In this document: positions 1 through 8,304 of the stretch, piece by piece | Layout: the number at the start of each line of letters is the position of its first letter | Position numbering within the stretch: the stretch's first letter is position 1 | Assembly: GCF_902167635.1 (NCBI RefSeq) | Contig: NZ_CABHMS010000004.1 | Location: 372,001 to 436,000, forward strand | Reading direction: 5' to 3' | DNA: 64,000 nucleotides | Origin: Chitinophaga vietnamensis | Lineage (GTDB): Bacteria; Bacteroidota; Bacteroidia; Chitinophagales; Chitinophagaceae | Notes under the pieces: model-generated | The model's database searches: none | What the model was told of the DNA's origin: nothing | The model's input: only the letters and a program-made list of their open reading frames with translations | Program-made: the position numbers and the translations under genes

Positions 1-501
1 GTGATCGCCAATGCAGGCATCACCTTGTTCGGCAATTTCCTCTCCTATACGGAAGATGCCTTTATGAAGGTGGTGCAACTTAATCTGCGCGGTAGTTTTT
101 TCCTCGCACAGGCGGCCGCCAATCAGATGAAAAACCAGGGTAGTGGTGGAACGATCTTGTTCATGTCGTCGGTAACAGGCCACCAGGCACACAAGCACCT
201 GGCCGCCTACGGAATGACGAAAGCCGCATTGGAGATGCTCGCAAAAAGCCTGGTGGTGGAGCTTTCGCCGTATCGTATCAATGTAAATGCCGTAGCGCCC
301 GGAGCTACCATCACCGAACGCACACTGGCTGATGCCGCTTACGAAACAACCTGGTCTGCACTCACACCGATGGGCCGGCCCGCTACCACCAGCGATATCG
401 CCGCTGCTGCCTTGTTTCTCGTTTCCGATGCCGCCAGGCATATCACCGGCCAAAGCCTGGTGGTAGATGGCGGATGGACGGCGGTCAGCCCTTCTCCATG
501 A
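1..501 (+). CDS. SDR family oxidoreductase, 5'-truncated by window edge
   Basis: NAD(P)-dependent short-chain dehydrogenase/reductase. The visible 166 residues start at the NAG motif (IANAGI) that follows beta-4 of the Rossmann fold, so the N-terminal cofactor motif TGxxxGxG lies upstream of the window. The catalytic serine is in MSSVTG (about residues 55-60) and the YxxxK pair is Y70/K74 in YGMTKAA. The C-terminus GQSLVVDGGW is the usual SDR ending. The GTG at position 1 is very unlikely to be the true start. The substrate cannot be told from sequence. The gene converges with the amidohydrolase gene on the other strand. Confidence 0.9.
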   Translation: MIANAGITLFGNFLSYTEDAFMKVVQLNLRGSFFLAQAAANQMKNQGSGGTILFMSSVTGHQAHKHLAAYGMTKAALEMLAKSLVVELSPYRINVNAVAPGATITERTLADAAYETTWSALTPMGRPATTSDIAAAALFLVSDAARHITGQSLVVDGGWTAVSPSP

Positions 502-584
502 ATCCCTTTATGATAAAGCGTATATTCGTTACTGTTAGTATATTGCCTGGCTCCATGCCAGGCAATATCTGTTTATAATCCGCG

Positions 585-1538
585 CTAAGACAGGCCGAGT
601 AACTTCTCTGCATTTCCACCGGCGATCTTCGCTATTGCTTCAGGAGCCAGTGGAATGCTTTCCAGCAGTTGTTTTCCGGCTTCGTTTGTGCTGAAAGGAT
701 AATCCACGGAGAACATCACATTATCGATACCAAAAGTTTCCAGCGCAGCCATCAGTGGCGGTAGCGTGAAGATGCCGCTGGTGGTGATGTGTACTTGGTC
801 GCGCAGGGTTTGACTAACAGCGCGTTGATGATACCCTGTACTGCTAACATTGAATTTCTCATCCAGCCGCGACATCATCATCGGTATCATCTCTCCCATA
901 TGACCAATGATGAGCTTTAAACGGGGATACCGGTCTAATGTTCCGGTGACAATCAAACGCAATACCTGCAAGGCTGTTTGTGCATGCCATCCCCAGCCGC
1001 CGCATGCAAGCATCACACCTGTTGATCCCGGCAGATCCTTGTAATAGGCTTCAGCCACGGCTTCAGGCGGCAGACCGGGATGCAGGTAAAGGGGCATTTG
1101 TAATTGTTCTGCTTTTTCCAGTAGCGGCCTGAATGCCGGAAGGTCCAGGAATTGATCATTGATAAGCCCGTTGATCAGGGCCCCACAGAAATGGTGTTCT
1201 TCCTTTGCTCTTTCCAACTCATCTGCTGCGGCTGCTGGCAAAGACATGGGCAAATGTGCGAACGCCTTGAACCGCGTGGGATGTGCGGCAACGCTTGCGG
1301 CAAGAGTATCATTGTACCTGGCGGCAAACTTCACGGCTTCCTGCGGTGGCAGGCTTTCTGCGCCCCTGCCCACAACAGACAGTACCTGCATGTCAATGCC
1401 GTTGTCGTCCATCGATTTTAAGCGGATATCACTGATGTCGGCGAGCAGTTCCGATGCTTGCCGGGGCAATGGCCATTGTTGTATTTCGTGGGCAAACTCA
1501 GGTAAGGCAATGTGTTCTTCTAATGTTATAATACGCAT
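585..1538 (-). CDS. Amidohydrolase family protein (ACMSD / hydroxybenzoate decarboxylase-like)
   Basis: A 317-residue TIM-barrel metal-dependent hydrolase of the amidohydrolase-2 type. The N-terminus LEEHIALPEF places Glu8/His9 where decarboxylases of the ACMSD, gamma-resorcylate and 2,3-dihydroxybenzoate group keep metal ligands. Other matching segments are YLHPGLPP, IIGHMGE and FSVDYPFS, which carry the second His, the third His and the conserved Asp. The family decarboxylates or hydrolyses small aromatic or lactone substrates; which one applies here is unknown. The gene starts 67 bp past the stop of the Crp/Fnr gene on the same strand, and a perfect FNR-type palindrome sits 50 bp before its ATG, so control by that regulator is likely (inference). 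Confidence 0.85.
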   Translation of the reverse strand: MRIITLEEHIALPEFAHEIQQWPLPRQASELLADISDIRLKSMDDNGIDMQVLSVVGRGAESLPPQEAVKFAARYNDTLAASVAAHPTRFKAFAHLPMSLPAAAADELERAKEEHHFCGALINGLINDQFLDLPAFRPLLEKAEQLQMPLYLHPGLPPEAVAEAYYKDLPGSTGVMLACGGWGWHAQTALQVLRLIVTGTLDRYPRLKLIIGHMGEMIPMMMSRLDEKFNVSSTGYHQRAVSQTLRDQVHITTSGIFTLPPLMAALETFGIDNVMFSVDYPFSTNEAGKQLLESIPLAPEAIAKIAGGNAEKLLGLS

Positions 1539-1587
1539 AGCTGATTGAATTGAGATACAAAAGTCCAGCTATCCGATATTTATATTC

Positions 1588-1601
1588 TTGATCCTGATCA
1601 A
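1588..1601. promoter_or_regulatory. FNR/CRP-type operator TTGAT-N4-ATCAA
   Basis: The sequence TTGATCCTGATCAA is a perfect 5-bp inverted repeat with a 4-bp spacer. It equals the classical FNR half-site consensus. It lies in the 67-bp gap between the Crp/Fnr-family gene and the amidohydrolase gene, both read leftwards, about 50 bp before the amidohydrolase ATG. Binding by the adjacent regulator is an inference. Confidence 0.6.
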
Positions 1602-1605
1602 ATAA

Positions 1606-2175
1606 TCACATGTCAGATTTTATTCTGCTGAGCGCCTCCTGGGTAATGTTGAGATAATTGGCCACCAGCTTGTTCGGCAAACGGAGCACCATCTGCGGGT
1701 TCTCTTTCAGCAGCAATTGATAGCGCTCCCGTGGATTTAGTGTAATGAAATCTTCCAGTCTCCTGGTATTGCTGACATAGGCATATTCAAGAAAGCCACG
1801 GTAAAATACTTCCCAGGCGGGAATCGTATTCAGCAGGGAGTAAAAATCTTCACGATGAATATACAATAATTCCGATGGCTCAACAGCTTGTGTATCTTCT
1901 TTGAGCAAGCTGCCATCGATAAAAGAAGTGAGGGAAGTGGAGAACGAATTTTCGAACGCAAACCGGCGCGTAGCTTCTCTTCCGTCGGGTTTTATGAAGT
2001 ATACCCGTAGGCATCCTTTGTTGACAAAAAACATACGCCTCGATGGCTCGCCTGTTCTGCCTACCACCTCATGCTTCTTTGCTTTCAGGAGATTAAAACA
2101 GGAGAGTACCCGCTGTAGATCGGTTTCACTTAATTGAACTCTGTCTGTGATGTATTTAGTCAGCTGTTCGTGCAT
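1606..2175 (-). CDS. Crp/Fnr family transcriptional regulator
   Basis: A 189-residue one-domain-plus-HTH regulator typical of Bacteroidota. Residues about 10-120 form a cyclic-nucleotide-binding-like beta barrel (GEPSRRMFFVNKGCLRVYF, then GREATRRFAFENSF). The C-terminus LPNKLVANYLNITQEALSRI is the helix-turn-helix. The C-terminus is short: it stops right after the recognition helix at KSDM. No cysteine cluster for an iron-sulfur centre is seen, so it is not a classical oxygen-sensing FNR, although the box next door has FNR sequence. The likely target is the downstream amidohydrolase gene. Confidence 0.85.
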   Translation of the reverse strand: MHEQLTKYITDRVQLSETDLQRVLSCFNLLKAKKHEVVGRTGEPSRRMFFVNKGCLRVYFIKPDGREATRRFAFENSFSTSLTSFIDGSLLKEDTQAVEPSELLYIHREDFYSLLNTIPAWEVFYRGFLEYAYVSNTRRLEDFITLNPRERYQLLLKENPQMVLRLPNKLVANYLNITQEALSRIKSDM

Positions 2176-2512
2176 ACGGATTGATTATCCTGAAAGTTTA
2201 GCTCCATTTGGAAATGCTTTAATTGCTTTGAGAAGGGCTGCCTTTTCTGAAATCAGCATGCTTGCTCACATTTTTTAAATTTACGACAAAGTTGTCGCGA
2301 AATGTCGTTTTTTTCTGACGAGATGATAATCAGAGATAAGACCAAGTGAATGCTTTTACCCTTTACATGATAGCTTGTAAATTCCTCTTTTGTTAAATTA
2401 CTATTTCACTTGGCGAAAATGCTGGAAGGAATTGTTGGATTAAATATTTAATATTGTTTGGATAACTAATTTATCTTAATTATCAACCAGAAATACTGTA
2501 TCTACATTCGGG

Positions 2513-2582
2513 CAATGGGTATAGGCTAAGCTAAGCGCTAGTACCCATTGTGGCTATTCTTTGGCTTTGTATATTAAAGCCA
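2513..2582. repeat. Two hairpins in the 550-bp leader region of susC
   Basis: The gene-free stretch 2176-2725 is AT-rich and precedes the susC homologue. It holds a perfect 9-bp inverted repeat (CAATGGGTA 2513-2521 and TACCCATTG 2542-2550). Shortly after comes a 7-bp hairpin (TGGCTTT 2562-2568 and AAAGCCA 2576-2582, 7-nt loop) followed by a pyrimidine-rich run. These may be leader-RNA attenuator or operator elements for the susCD operon. No clear TAnnTTTG promoter was found here, and nothing else in the stretch looks like a gene. Confidence 0.4.
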
Positions 2583-2725
2583 TCTTCTTCCTTTTATTTC
2601 CTTTTTTACCCCGGTGTTGCCATCCATCGGCATAACCTGCCTTTGCTATTACACTGGTGTGTACATAGATCTGCTTTTCGATTGATGTACCATAAATAAA
2701 GACTTAATCTGATAATTTTTAAACT

Positions 2726-5700
2726 ATGACCCAATTTTTCACGTTATTGAAAACGCTGGCCCCGCGCCAGCAGATCATTTATGCTGTTTTTGCTTTGCTG
2801 ATAGTAGGCGCAACACAGCTTCATGCGAAAGATCCGGCGATGCGGGATCATTCACGAAGTTTATTAATGGACGTACATGGTAAGGTGTTGGATGAGAATG
2901 GCGGCCCGGTACCAGGCGTGAGTATAAAAGTAAAGAATGCCAACAAGGCAACAACCACAGATGGCAATGGCATCTTCAGCATTAAAGGCGTTGCTGATGA
3001 TGCCGTTTTGATGATTTCCTACATAGGCTATGTTACACAGGAGGTAAAAGTTACTTCCACGGAAATGCTGATCAAGCTGGCGCCACAGGTGAAGAAAATG
3101 GACGAAGTGGTAGTAGTAGGATACGGAACAACGAAGAAATCTGATCTCACCGGTGCTGTTGGTACGGTTAAGGCAGACGTACTGCAGGAGCGCCCGGGCT
3201 CTTCGCTAAACCAGGGCTTATCCGGCCGCGTAACGGGAGTGAATGTGTCGTCGAACTCGGGAAGACCGGGAGGTAGAACTAATATACGTATCCGCGGTTC
3301 CAGTTCGCTGAGTGTATCCAATAATCCATTGTATGTAATAGATGGGGTGATATTGAACCCGGTAGATCTGCGGAATGGAAGTACCCCTATTGATTACATC
3401 AACCCTAATGATATTGCTTCCATAGAGGTATTGAAAGATGCTTCTTCCACCGCTATCTACGGTGCCCGTGGCGCGAATGGCGTCATCCTCGTTACTACAA
3501 AAAGAGGCGCTTCAAATGGAGGGCGCGTTACGTATGATCCGGATTTCAGTATAGGCGTGCTGCCCCGGAAATTGCCCGTGCTCAATTCAAAGGAGTTTCT
3601 GGCAGTAGAAGACCTGGCTTATGCCAATGCACAGAAATATGACCCCGTTGGATGGGCAACCGGAACGAAATATGTGGATCCCAAAACCAAACGTACCAAT
3701 CCCAAATTATTTGACGCACAAGGAAACCCGCTCTACGACACGGATTGGCAGGATGTTGCATTTCAAAAAGCATTCACACAAAATCATCAACTCGGATTTA
3801 CAGATGGTGATGAGAAGAGAAGTATAGGCGCCTTTTTAAACTATCGTACCCAGGAAGGACTGGCACGTGGATCGTGGCAAGACAGATACGCGGGCCGCCT
3901 GGTGTTTGATAGCAAGATAAAAGAATGGCTGAAGGTAGGCGGTACCATGAGCTATACTGATCAGCGGGAAAAGCAGGTAGATCAGTTAGATGGCAGCGGT
4001 ATTACCATGATGCGCCAGGTGCTGGAAGCATTGCCGCTCATCCCGGTAAAGTATGCCGACGGTTCATGGGCCAGCAACAGGGATTATCCCGGAATGGAAG
4101 GTGGCGATAATCCGCTGCGGGTGGCTGCCGACAGACAGTCTATTCTGCATACGCAAACTTTTCTGGGCAACCTGTTTACAAACATACATTTCGCGCCCGG
4201 ACTGGAATTGAAGTCGATCATCGGGGTCAATATCATCAATCAGAGAGAAGATTATTTTGCTGCAAAAGGATTACGTTATATTTCAGACAACGGAGACGCT
4301 TCTGTAAACAATAGCAGGTACAATTCCTGGCAGTTTGAAAATTATCTTACCTACAACAGAGAATTTGCAAAAGTGCATAGCTTGAATGCTATGGCAGGCG
4401 TGTCGTGGCAGCATCTCGACCGATTCGATAATTCGGCAATTACCCAGGGCTTCACAGACTCTTATTACAGGTATTATAATCTTGGTGCAGGTTCCAGCCC
4501 TCAGCCGCCCACTTCGCTGGGAATTGCCAATGGACTGAATTCTTATTTCGGCCGCGTCAACTACGGCTTCCGCAACCGGTACCTCGTCACTTTTACCGGC
4601 CGTATGGACGGTTCTTCAAAATTCGGACGTGATAATCAGTTTGCGTTCTTTCCTTCTGCGGCGCTCGCGTGGAGGGTAACAGAAGAAAACTTTATGAAGA
4701 ATATTCCTGCGATATCAAATTTAAAACTCCGTGCCAGCTATGGCGCTACCGGTAACTCCGAAATTCCTGCCTACAGAGCATTGGCAGGCTTGGGGAACTA
4801 CAGTGTGATCTTTGACGGCGCGCGTAATTCAGGCGTAGGTATCGATCGTTTGGCTAACCCCGGTTTACGCTGGGAAAAAACAAAACAGGTTGATGTCGGA
4901 ATGGAGTTGGGTCTCTTTTCTAACAGACTAAATATCGAATTAGATCTGTACCGCAGAAAAGTAGATGGTATGCTGCTGGATGCTCCATTACCATATACCA
5001 CCGGGCGTGATAAAATTTTCTCGAATGTGGGAAGTATGGAAAACAAAGGTGTTGAAGTGGGCATTAATTCCACCAACATTAAAACAGATGATTTCTCCTG
5101 GATGACCACTTTTAATATTTCTATCAATAAAAACAAAGTACTGGCATTAGCCAATGGCGACATCCTTTCCGGTAACGGGATCATCAGGGTGGGCGAGCCC
5201 GTTGGCTCTTTCTTTGGAAGGGTCAGTCTGGGTACATGGAGTACGAAAGAAGCGGACGAGGCAAAGAAATACAATATGCTGCCCGGCGACATCAAGTACA
5301 AAGACATCAACAACGATGGCGTCATCAACGATCTGGACAGGGTGATCATTGGCAAAGGCATCCCCGACGGATATGGTACTTTCCTGAATACCTTTCAGTA
5401 TAAAGGCTGGTCGCTCACCGTAGATCTACAGTTTATGTATGGCAACGATGTACTCGACAGGAGCATACATTCAGCAGAAGACAGGCAGGGTATCGCTAAC
5501 AGTTACAAAACCGTGCTGAATGCCTGGACGGAAACGAACCAGAATACGCCTATTGCACAAATTCGCCCGATCAGCGCCTATTACACCACCAATAACGATA
5601 GCCATAAAGTGACAGACGGATCGTTTATCCGTGGCCGTAATCTGTTATTGGCATATGCATTTCCTTCAAAAACCGTATCTGCATTGAAGCTCAGCCGGCT

Positions 5701-5860
5701 GAGAGTATATGCCTCCGTTCAGAATTTTTTCCTGGTCACCAAATTTAAAGGATACGATCCTGAAGTTTCCAACTCCAGCTCTCCGTTCGATCAGGGCGTA
5801 ACGGTATACGACTATCCGAAACCGAGAGTGTTTATGCTGGGGCTTAATATTGGGTTATAG
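2726..5860 (+). CDS. SusC/RagA family TonB-linked outer membrane protein
   Basis: A 1,044-residue TonB-dependent outer membrane transporter, the barrel half of a SusCD nutrient importer. It has a signal peptide (about 1-35, ending near TQLHA), a carboxypeptidase-regulatory-like beta-sandwich (VLDENGGPVPGVSIKVKN, about 55-125), a TonB-box-like stretch (KMDEVVVVGYGTTKKSDLTG, about 125-145), a plug domain (QGLSGRVTGV, DASSTAIYGARGANGVI) and a 22-strand barrel ending in RVFMLGLNIGL with a terminal hydrophobic residue. The SusD partner follows 27 bp downstream. No glycoside hydrolase or sigma/anti-sigma gene is adjacent, so the imported substrate cannot be inferred. Confidence 0.95.
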   Translation: MTQFFTLLKTLAPRQQIIYAVFALLIVGATQLHAKDPAMRDHSRSLLMDVHGKVLDENGGPVPGVSIKVKNANKATTTDGNGIFSIKGVADDAVLMISYIGYVTQEVKVTSTEMLIKLAPQVKKMDEVVVVGYGTTKKSDLTGAVGTVKADVLQERPGSSLNQGLSGRVTGVNVSSNSGRPGGRTNIRIRGSSSLSVSNNPLYVIDGVILNPVDLRNGSTPIDYINPNDIASIEVLKDASSTAIYGARGANGVILVTTKRGASNGGRVTYDPDFSIGVLPRKLPVLNSKEFLAVEDLAYANAQKYDPVGWATGTKYVDPKTKRTNPKLFDAQGNPLYDTDWQDVAFQKAFTQNHQLGFTDGDEKRSIGAFLNYRTQEGLARGSWQDRYAGRLVFDSKIKEWLKVGGTMSYTDQREKQVDQLDGSGITMMRQVLEALPLIPVKYADGSWASNRDYPGMEGGDNPLRVAADRQSILHTQTFLGNLFTNIHFAPGLELKSIIGVNIINQREDYFAAKGLRYISDNGDASVNNSRYNSWQFENYLTYNREFAKVHSLNAMAGVSWQHLDRFDNSAITQGFTDSYYRYYNLGAGSSPQPPTSLGIANGLNSYFGRVNYGFRNRYLVTFTGRMDGSSKFGRDNQFAFFPSAALAWRVTEENFMKNIPAISNLKLRASYGATGNSEIPAYRALAGLGNYSVIFDGARNSGVGIDRLANPGLRWEKTKQVDVGMELGLFSNRLNIELDLYRRKVDGMLLDAPLPYTTGRDKIFSNVGSMENKGVEVGINSTNIKTDDFSWMTTFNISINKNKVLALANGDILSGNGIIRVGEPVGSFFGRVSLGTWSTKEADEAKKYNMLPGDIKYKDINNDGVINDLDRVIIGKGIPDGYGTFLNTFQYKGWSLTVDLQFMYGNDVLDRSIHSAEDRQGIANSYKTVLNAWTETNQNTPIAQIRPISAYYTTNNDSHKVTDGSFIRGRNLLLAYAFPSKTVSALKLSRLRVYASVQNFFLVTKFKGYDPEVSNSSSPFDQGVTVYDYPKPRVFMLGLNIGL

Positions 5861-5887
5861 TATTGTGTAATTTTTAATGAGAAAATT

Positions 5888-7390
5888 ATGAAAACAACAA
5901 TAATAAAATATGGATTGCTGGTATTAACAACAGGAACATTATGTCTGACCGGTTGCCGGAAATTTTTGGATGAATCGGATCCCAGTAATTATACAGAAGA
6001 TACGTACTTTACAAAACCCGAACATGCCAGGAGCTCTGTCAATGCTATCTATGCAAGTTTACGCGATCCGATGTCCGGCGATTTCAACGGCGCACCCTGG
6101 ACCATGACGGAATTTGCCACCGGGCAGGCAGCCACAGATCTGGGCCAGGCCGTTAACAGCTATTACATAAAAGATCTGCATAATACAGCTGACAATGCTT
6201 ACGGAGAAAACTACTGGAGGAATTATTATAAGGGCATCTCCAACGCGAATCTGTCTATCGCTAAAATTCCAAAAATTAATATGGATCAGGCAGAGATGAA
6301 AAAGCTCTTGGGCGAAGCTCATTTTTTAAGAGCGTGGTATTATTTTAATTTGGTACAAATGTTTGGTAATATCCCTTTGGTGACTGATCCTATTGATTTA
6401 AAATCGGACCAGTTAAGACCCAAACAGGCGCCTCCGGAAGATGTGTACAAATTAATCGTTGATGATCTGACAGCAGCTGAGAGCTCCGGATTGCCGTGGA
6501 CTGATGCAGGTGGCAGAGTATCCCTCGGCGCCGTGAAATCATTACTCGCCAAGGTGTACCTTACAATGGCCGGATACCCGCTGAAAAAAGGCAATCCGTA
6601 TTTCGACCTGGCGGCTAAAAAGGCTGCGGAGGTAATAGATTCAAAACAATTTAAACTATTCGACAGCTATTATTCGCTTCATGATCCGGCAAAGAAGAAT
6701 GTAGAAGAGAACATCTTTATGATCCAGTATAAAACACAGGTTATCCCCGGCACCTGGCAGTCGCTGATCATTCCGTATAACAAAGGGATTTCTGCCTATT
6801 CCGCAGAAACCGGAGGTATTTATGCCACCGCTGATTTTGTAAAATCGTACGATCCGGCTGACCTGCGGGCAAAGGAGGGACAGTTCTTTTTCACTAAATT
6901 CAGCAGCAGAAGTGATAGAACACAGACGGTACAACTTGGCGGATATTTTCTGTATAAACTTTTCGACGTAACAGCCCAAACCACTACTGCCAACAGTGAT
7001 CTTAACTGGTCGCTGCTCCGTTATGCTGATGTACTACTGGTATATGCCGAAGCCGCAAATGAAGTGGGAGGGCCAGGAGCAAAAGCTTATGATGCAGTGA
7101 ACCAGATAAGGACAAGAGCTCAGTTACCCGCACTGGCGGGGCTATCGCAGGATCAGTTTCGTCAGGCAGTATGGCGTGAGCGATGGTATGAGCTGTGTTT
7201 TGAGAATGTAACCTGGTTTGATATGGTGCGCCTGCGTAAAGCGTTTAATCTAACCACGAAGGGATTTGATGATTATGTTGGGCATAAGTTTACTTACGGT
7301 CCGGTATTAACAGAAAGAGAGCTGTTGTTTCCGATACCGAGCAGGGAGCTGAGGAATAATCCTAATCTGGTGCCCACGAAGGGGTATTGA
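5888..7390 (+). CDS. RagB/SusD family nutrient-uptake outer membrane lipoprotein
   Basis: A 500-residue surface lipoprotein that captures ligand for the upstream SusC channel and acts as its lid. The signal peptide ends in the lipobox LTGC with Cys23 as lipidation site. SusD-like TPR helices are visible around FLRAWYYFNLVQMFGNIPLV (about 146-165) and LLRYADVLLVYAEAANE (about 375-390). The C-terminal motif WRERWYELCFENVTWFDMVRL is highly typical of the family. It forms an operon with susC and is closed by a strong terminator at 7414-7449. Confidence 0.95.
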   Translation: MKTTIIKYGLLVLTTGTLCLTGCRKFLDESDPSNYTEDTYFTKPEHARSSVNAIYASLRDPMSGDFNGAPWTMTEFATGQAATDLGQAVNSYYIKDLHNTADNAYGENYWRNYYKGISNANLSIAKIPKINMDQAEMKKLLGEAHFLRAWYYFNLVQMFGNIPLVTDPIDLKSDQLRPKQAPPEDVYKLIVDDLTAAESSGLPWTDAGGRVSLGAVKSLLAKVYLTMAGYPLKKGNPYFDLAAKKAAEVIDSKQFKLFDSYYSLHDPAKKNVEENIFMIQYKTQVIPGTWQSLIIPYNKGISAYSAETGGIYATADFVKSYDPADLRAKEGQFFFTKFSSRSDRTQTVQLGGYFLYKLFDVTAQTTTANSDLNWSLLRYADVLLVYAEAANEVGGPGAKAYDAVNQIRTRAQLPALAGLSQDQFRQAVWRERWYELCFENVTWFDMVRLRKAFNLTTKGFDDYVGHKFTYGPVLTERELLFPIPSRELRNNPNLVPTKGY

Positions 7391-7413
7391 TGGAAAGACG
7401 CCGGCAATTACAC

Positions 7414-7449
7414 AAAACCCTTGTAGAATCAGCATTCTACAAGGGTTTT
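7414..7449 (+). terminator. Rho-independent terminator of the susCD operon
   Basis: A perfect 16-bp stem (AAAACCCTTGTAGAAT and its complement) with a 4-nt CAGC loop, starting 24 bp after the susD stop. The stem begins with four A and ends with four T, so it could work on both strands. Confidence 0.85.
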
Positions 7450-7504
7450 AAATTTCAGTTCCTTATTTTATTGTATTATTGATAGAATTTAAAAATGCTG
7501 GCAT

Positions 7505-8296
7505 ATGCCCTTCATCCGTTCTTTTTCCGTAAACACCCATTTGCGGCACCCGTTTCCTTATAATGTTCCAGCCGTCAGAAATGCGCAGAACATTAAACTT
7601 GATAATAAAGTTACAATTTTCACCGGCGATAATGGAACCGGCAAATCCACTCTGCTGGAGAGTATTGCGCTTAAATTGAATCTTCCATTGATAGCTGGCA
7701 ATATTAGTAATGGACAAGATTTTCTTGCCGCCAGGCAACTACAGCCATTCCTGCAACTGCAACAAGTCAGGAAACAGCTTCATGGATTCTTTTTCAGGGC
7801 GGAAGACTTCAGTGCTTATATTCATCAGTTACGTCAGAAACAACGCGGCGATAATGCATTCCTCACAGATATTATGAAAGACGAAGTAGCGGATAGCGTT
7901 ATAAAAGAGATAGAGGAGAATATGAACAGCGTTTTAAAAGATATGCGCCGAAACTATGGAGAAAATCTGTTGGCCTTTTCTCACGGTGAAGGCTATCTGA
8001 AAATCATACAAACAAAAGTAGGCGATAATGGTATTTTTCTCCTTGATGAACCCGAGGCAGCCCTGTCTCCTTTAAAACAACTATCGCTGATACTGCTCAT
8101 ACGGGAAGCTACGAAGAGTAACAATTCTCAGTTTATAATAGCCACGCATTCGCCGATTATAATGGGAATGCCGGAAGCATTGATTTATGAGATAACGGAA
8201 GATGAGATCAGGCAGACTGCTTTTGAAGCTACGGAGCATTATCGGATTACTTATTCATTTTTGTCTAATCCGGAGCTGTATTTGAGGCATTTCTAA
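7505..8296 (+). CDS. AAA/ABC-type ATPase
   Basis: A 263-residue soluble ATP-binding protein of the SMC/RecF-like ABC ATPase group. It has Walker A GDNGTGKST (residues 41-49), a signature-like SHGEG (159-163), Walker B FLLDEPE (178-184) and an H-loop ATHSPI (213-218). There is no transmembrane segment and no long coiled coil. The length fits small stand-alone predicted ATPases with the DUF3696/YbjD-like fold rather than a transporter subunit. It is flanked by the susCD terminator and the convergent dxs gene (8 bp between stops). The role is unknown. A nuclease (OLD-type TOPRIM) domain is absent, so it is not a complete OLD nuclease. Confidence 0.8.
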   Translation: MPFIRSFSVNTHLRHPFPYNVPAVRNAQNIKLDNKVTIFTGDNGTGKSTLLESIALKLNLPLIAGNISNGQDFLAARQLQPFLQLQQVRKQLHGFFFRAEDFSAYIHQLRQKQRGDNAFLTDIMKDEVADSVIKEIEENMNSVLKDMRRNYGENLLAFSHGEGYLKIIQTKVGDNGIFLLDEPEAALSPLKQLSLILLIREATKSNNSQFIIATHSPIIMGMPEALIYEITEDEIRQTAFEATEHYRITYSFLSNPELYLRHF

Positions 8297-8304
8297 AGGG
8301 GCGA

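Noticed and set aside
7505-8296. OLD-type anti-phage nuclease
   Set aside because: Only the ATPase half is present; no TOPRIM nuclease domain and no UvrD-like partner (GajB) next to it.
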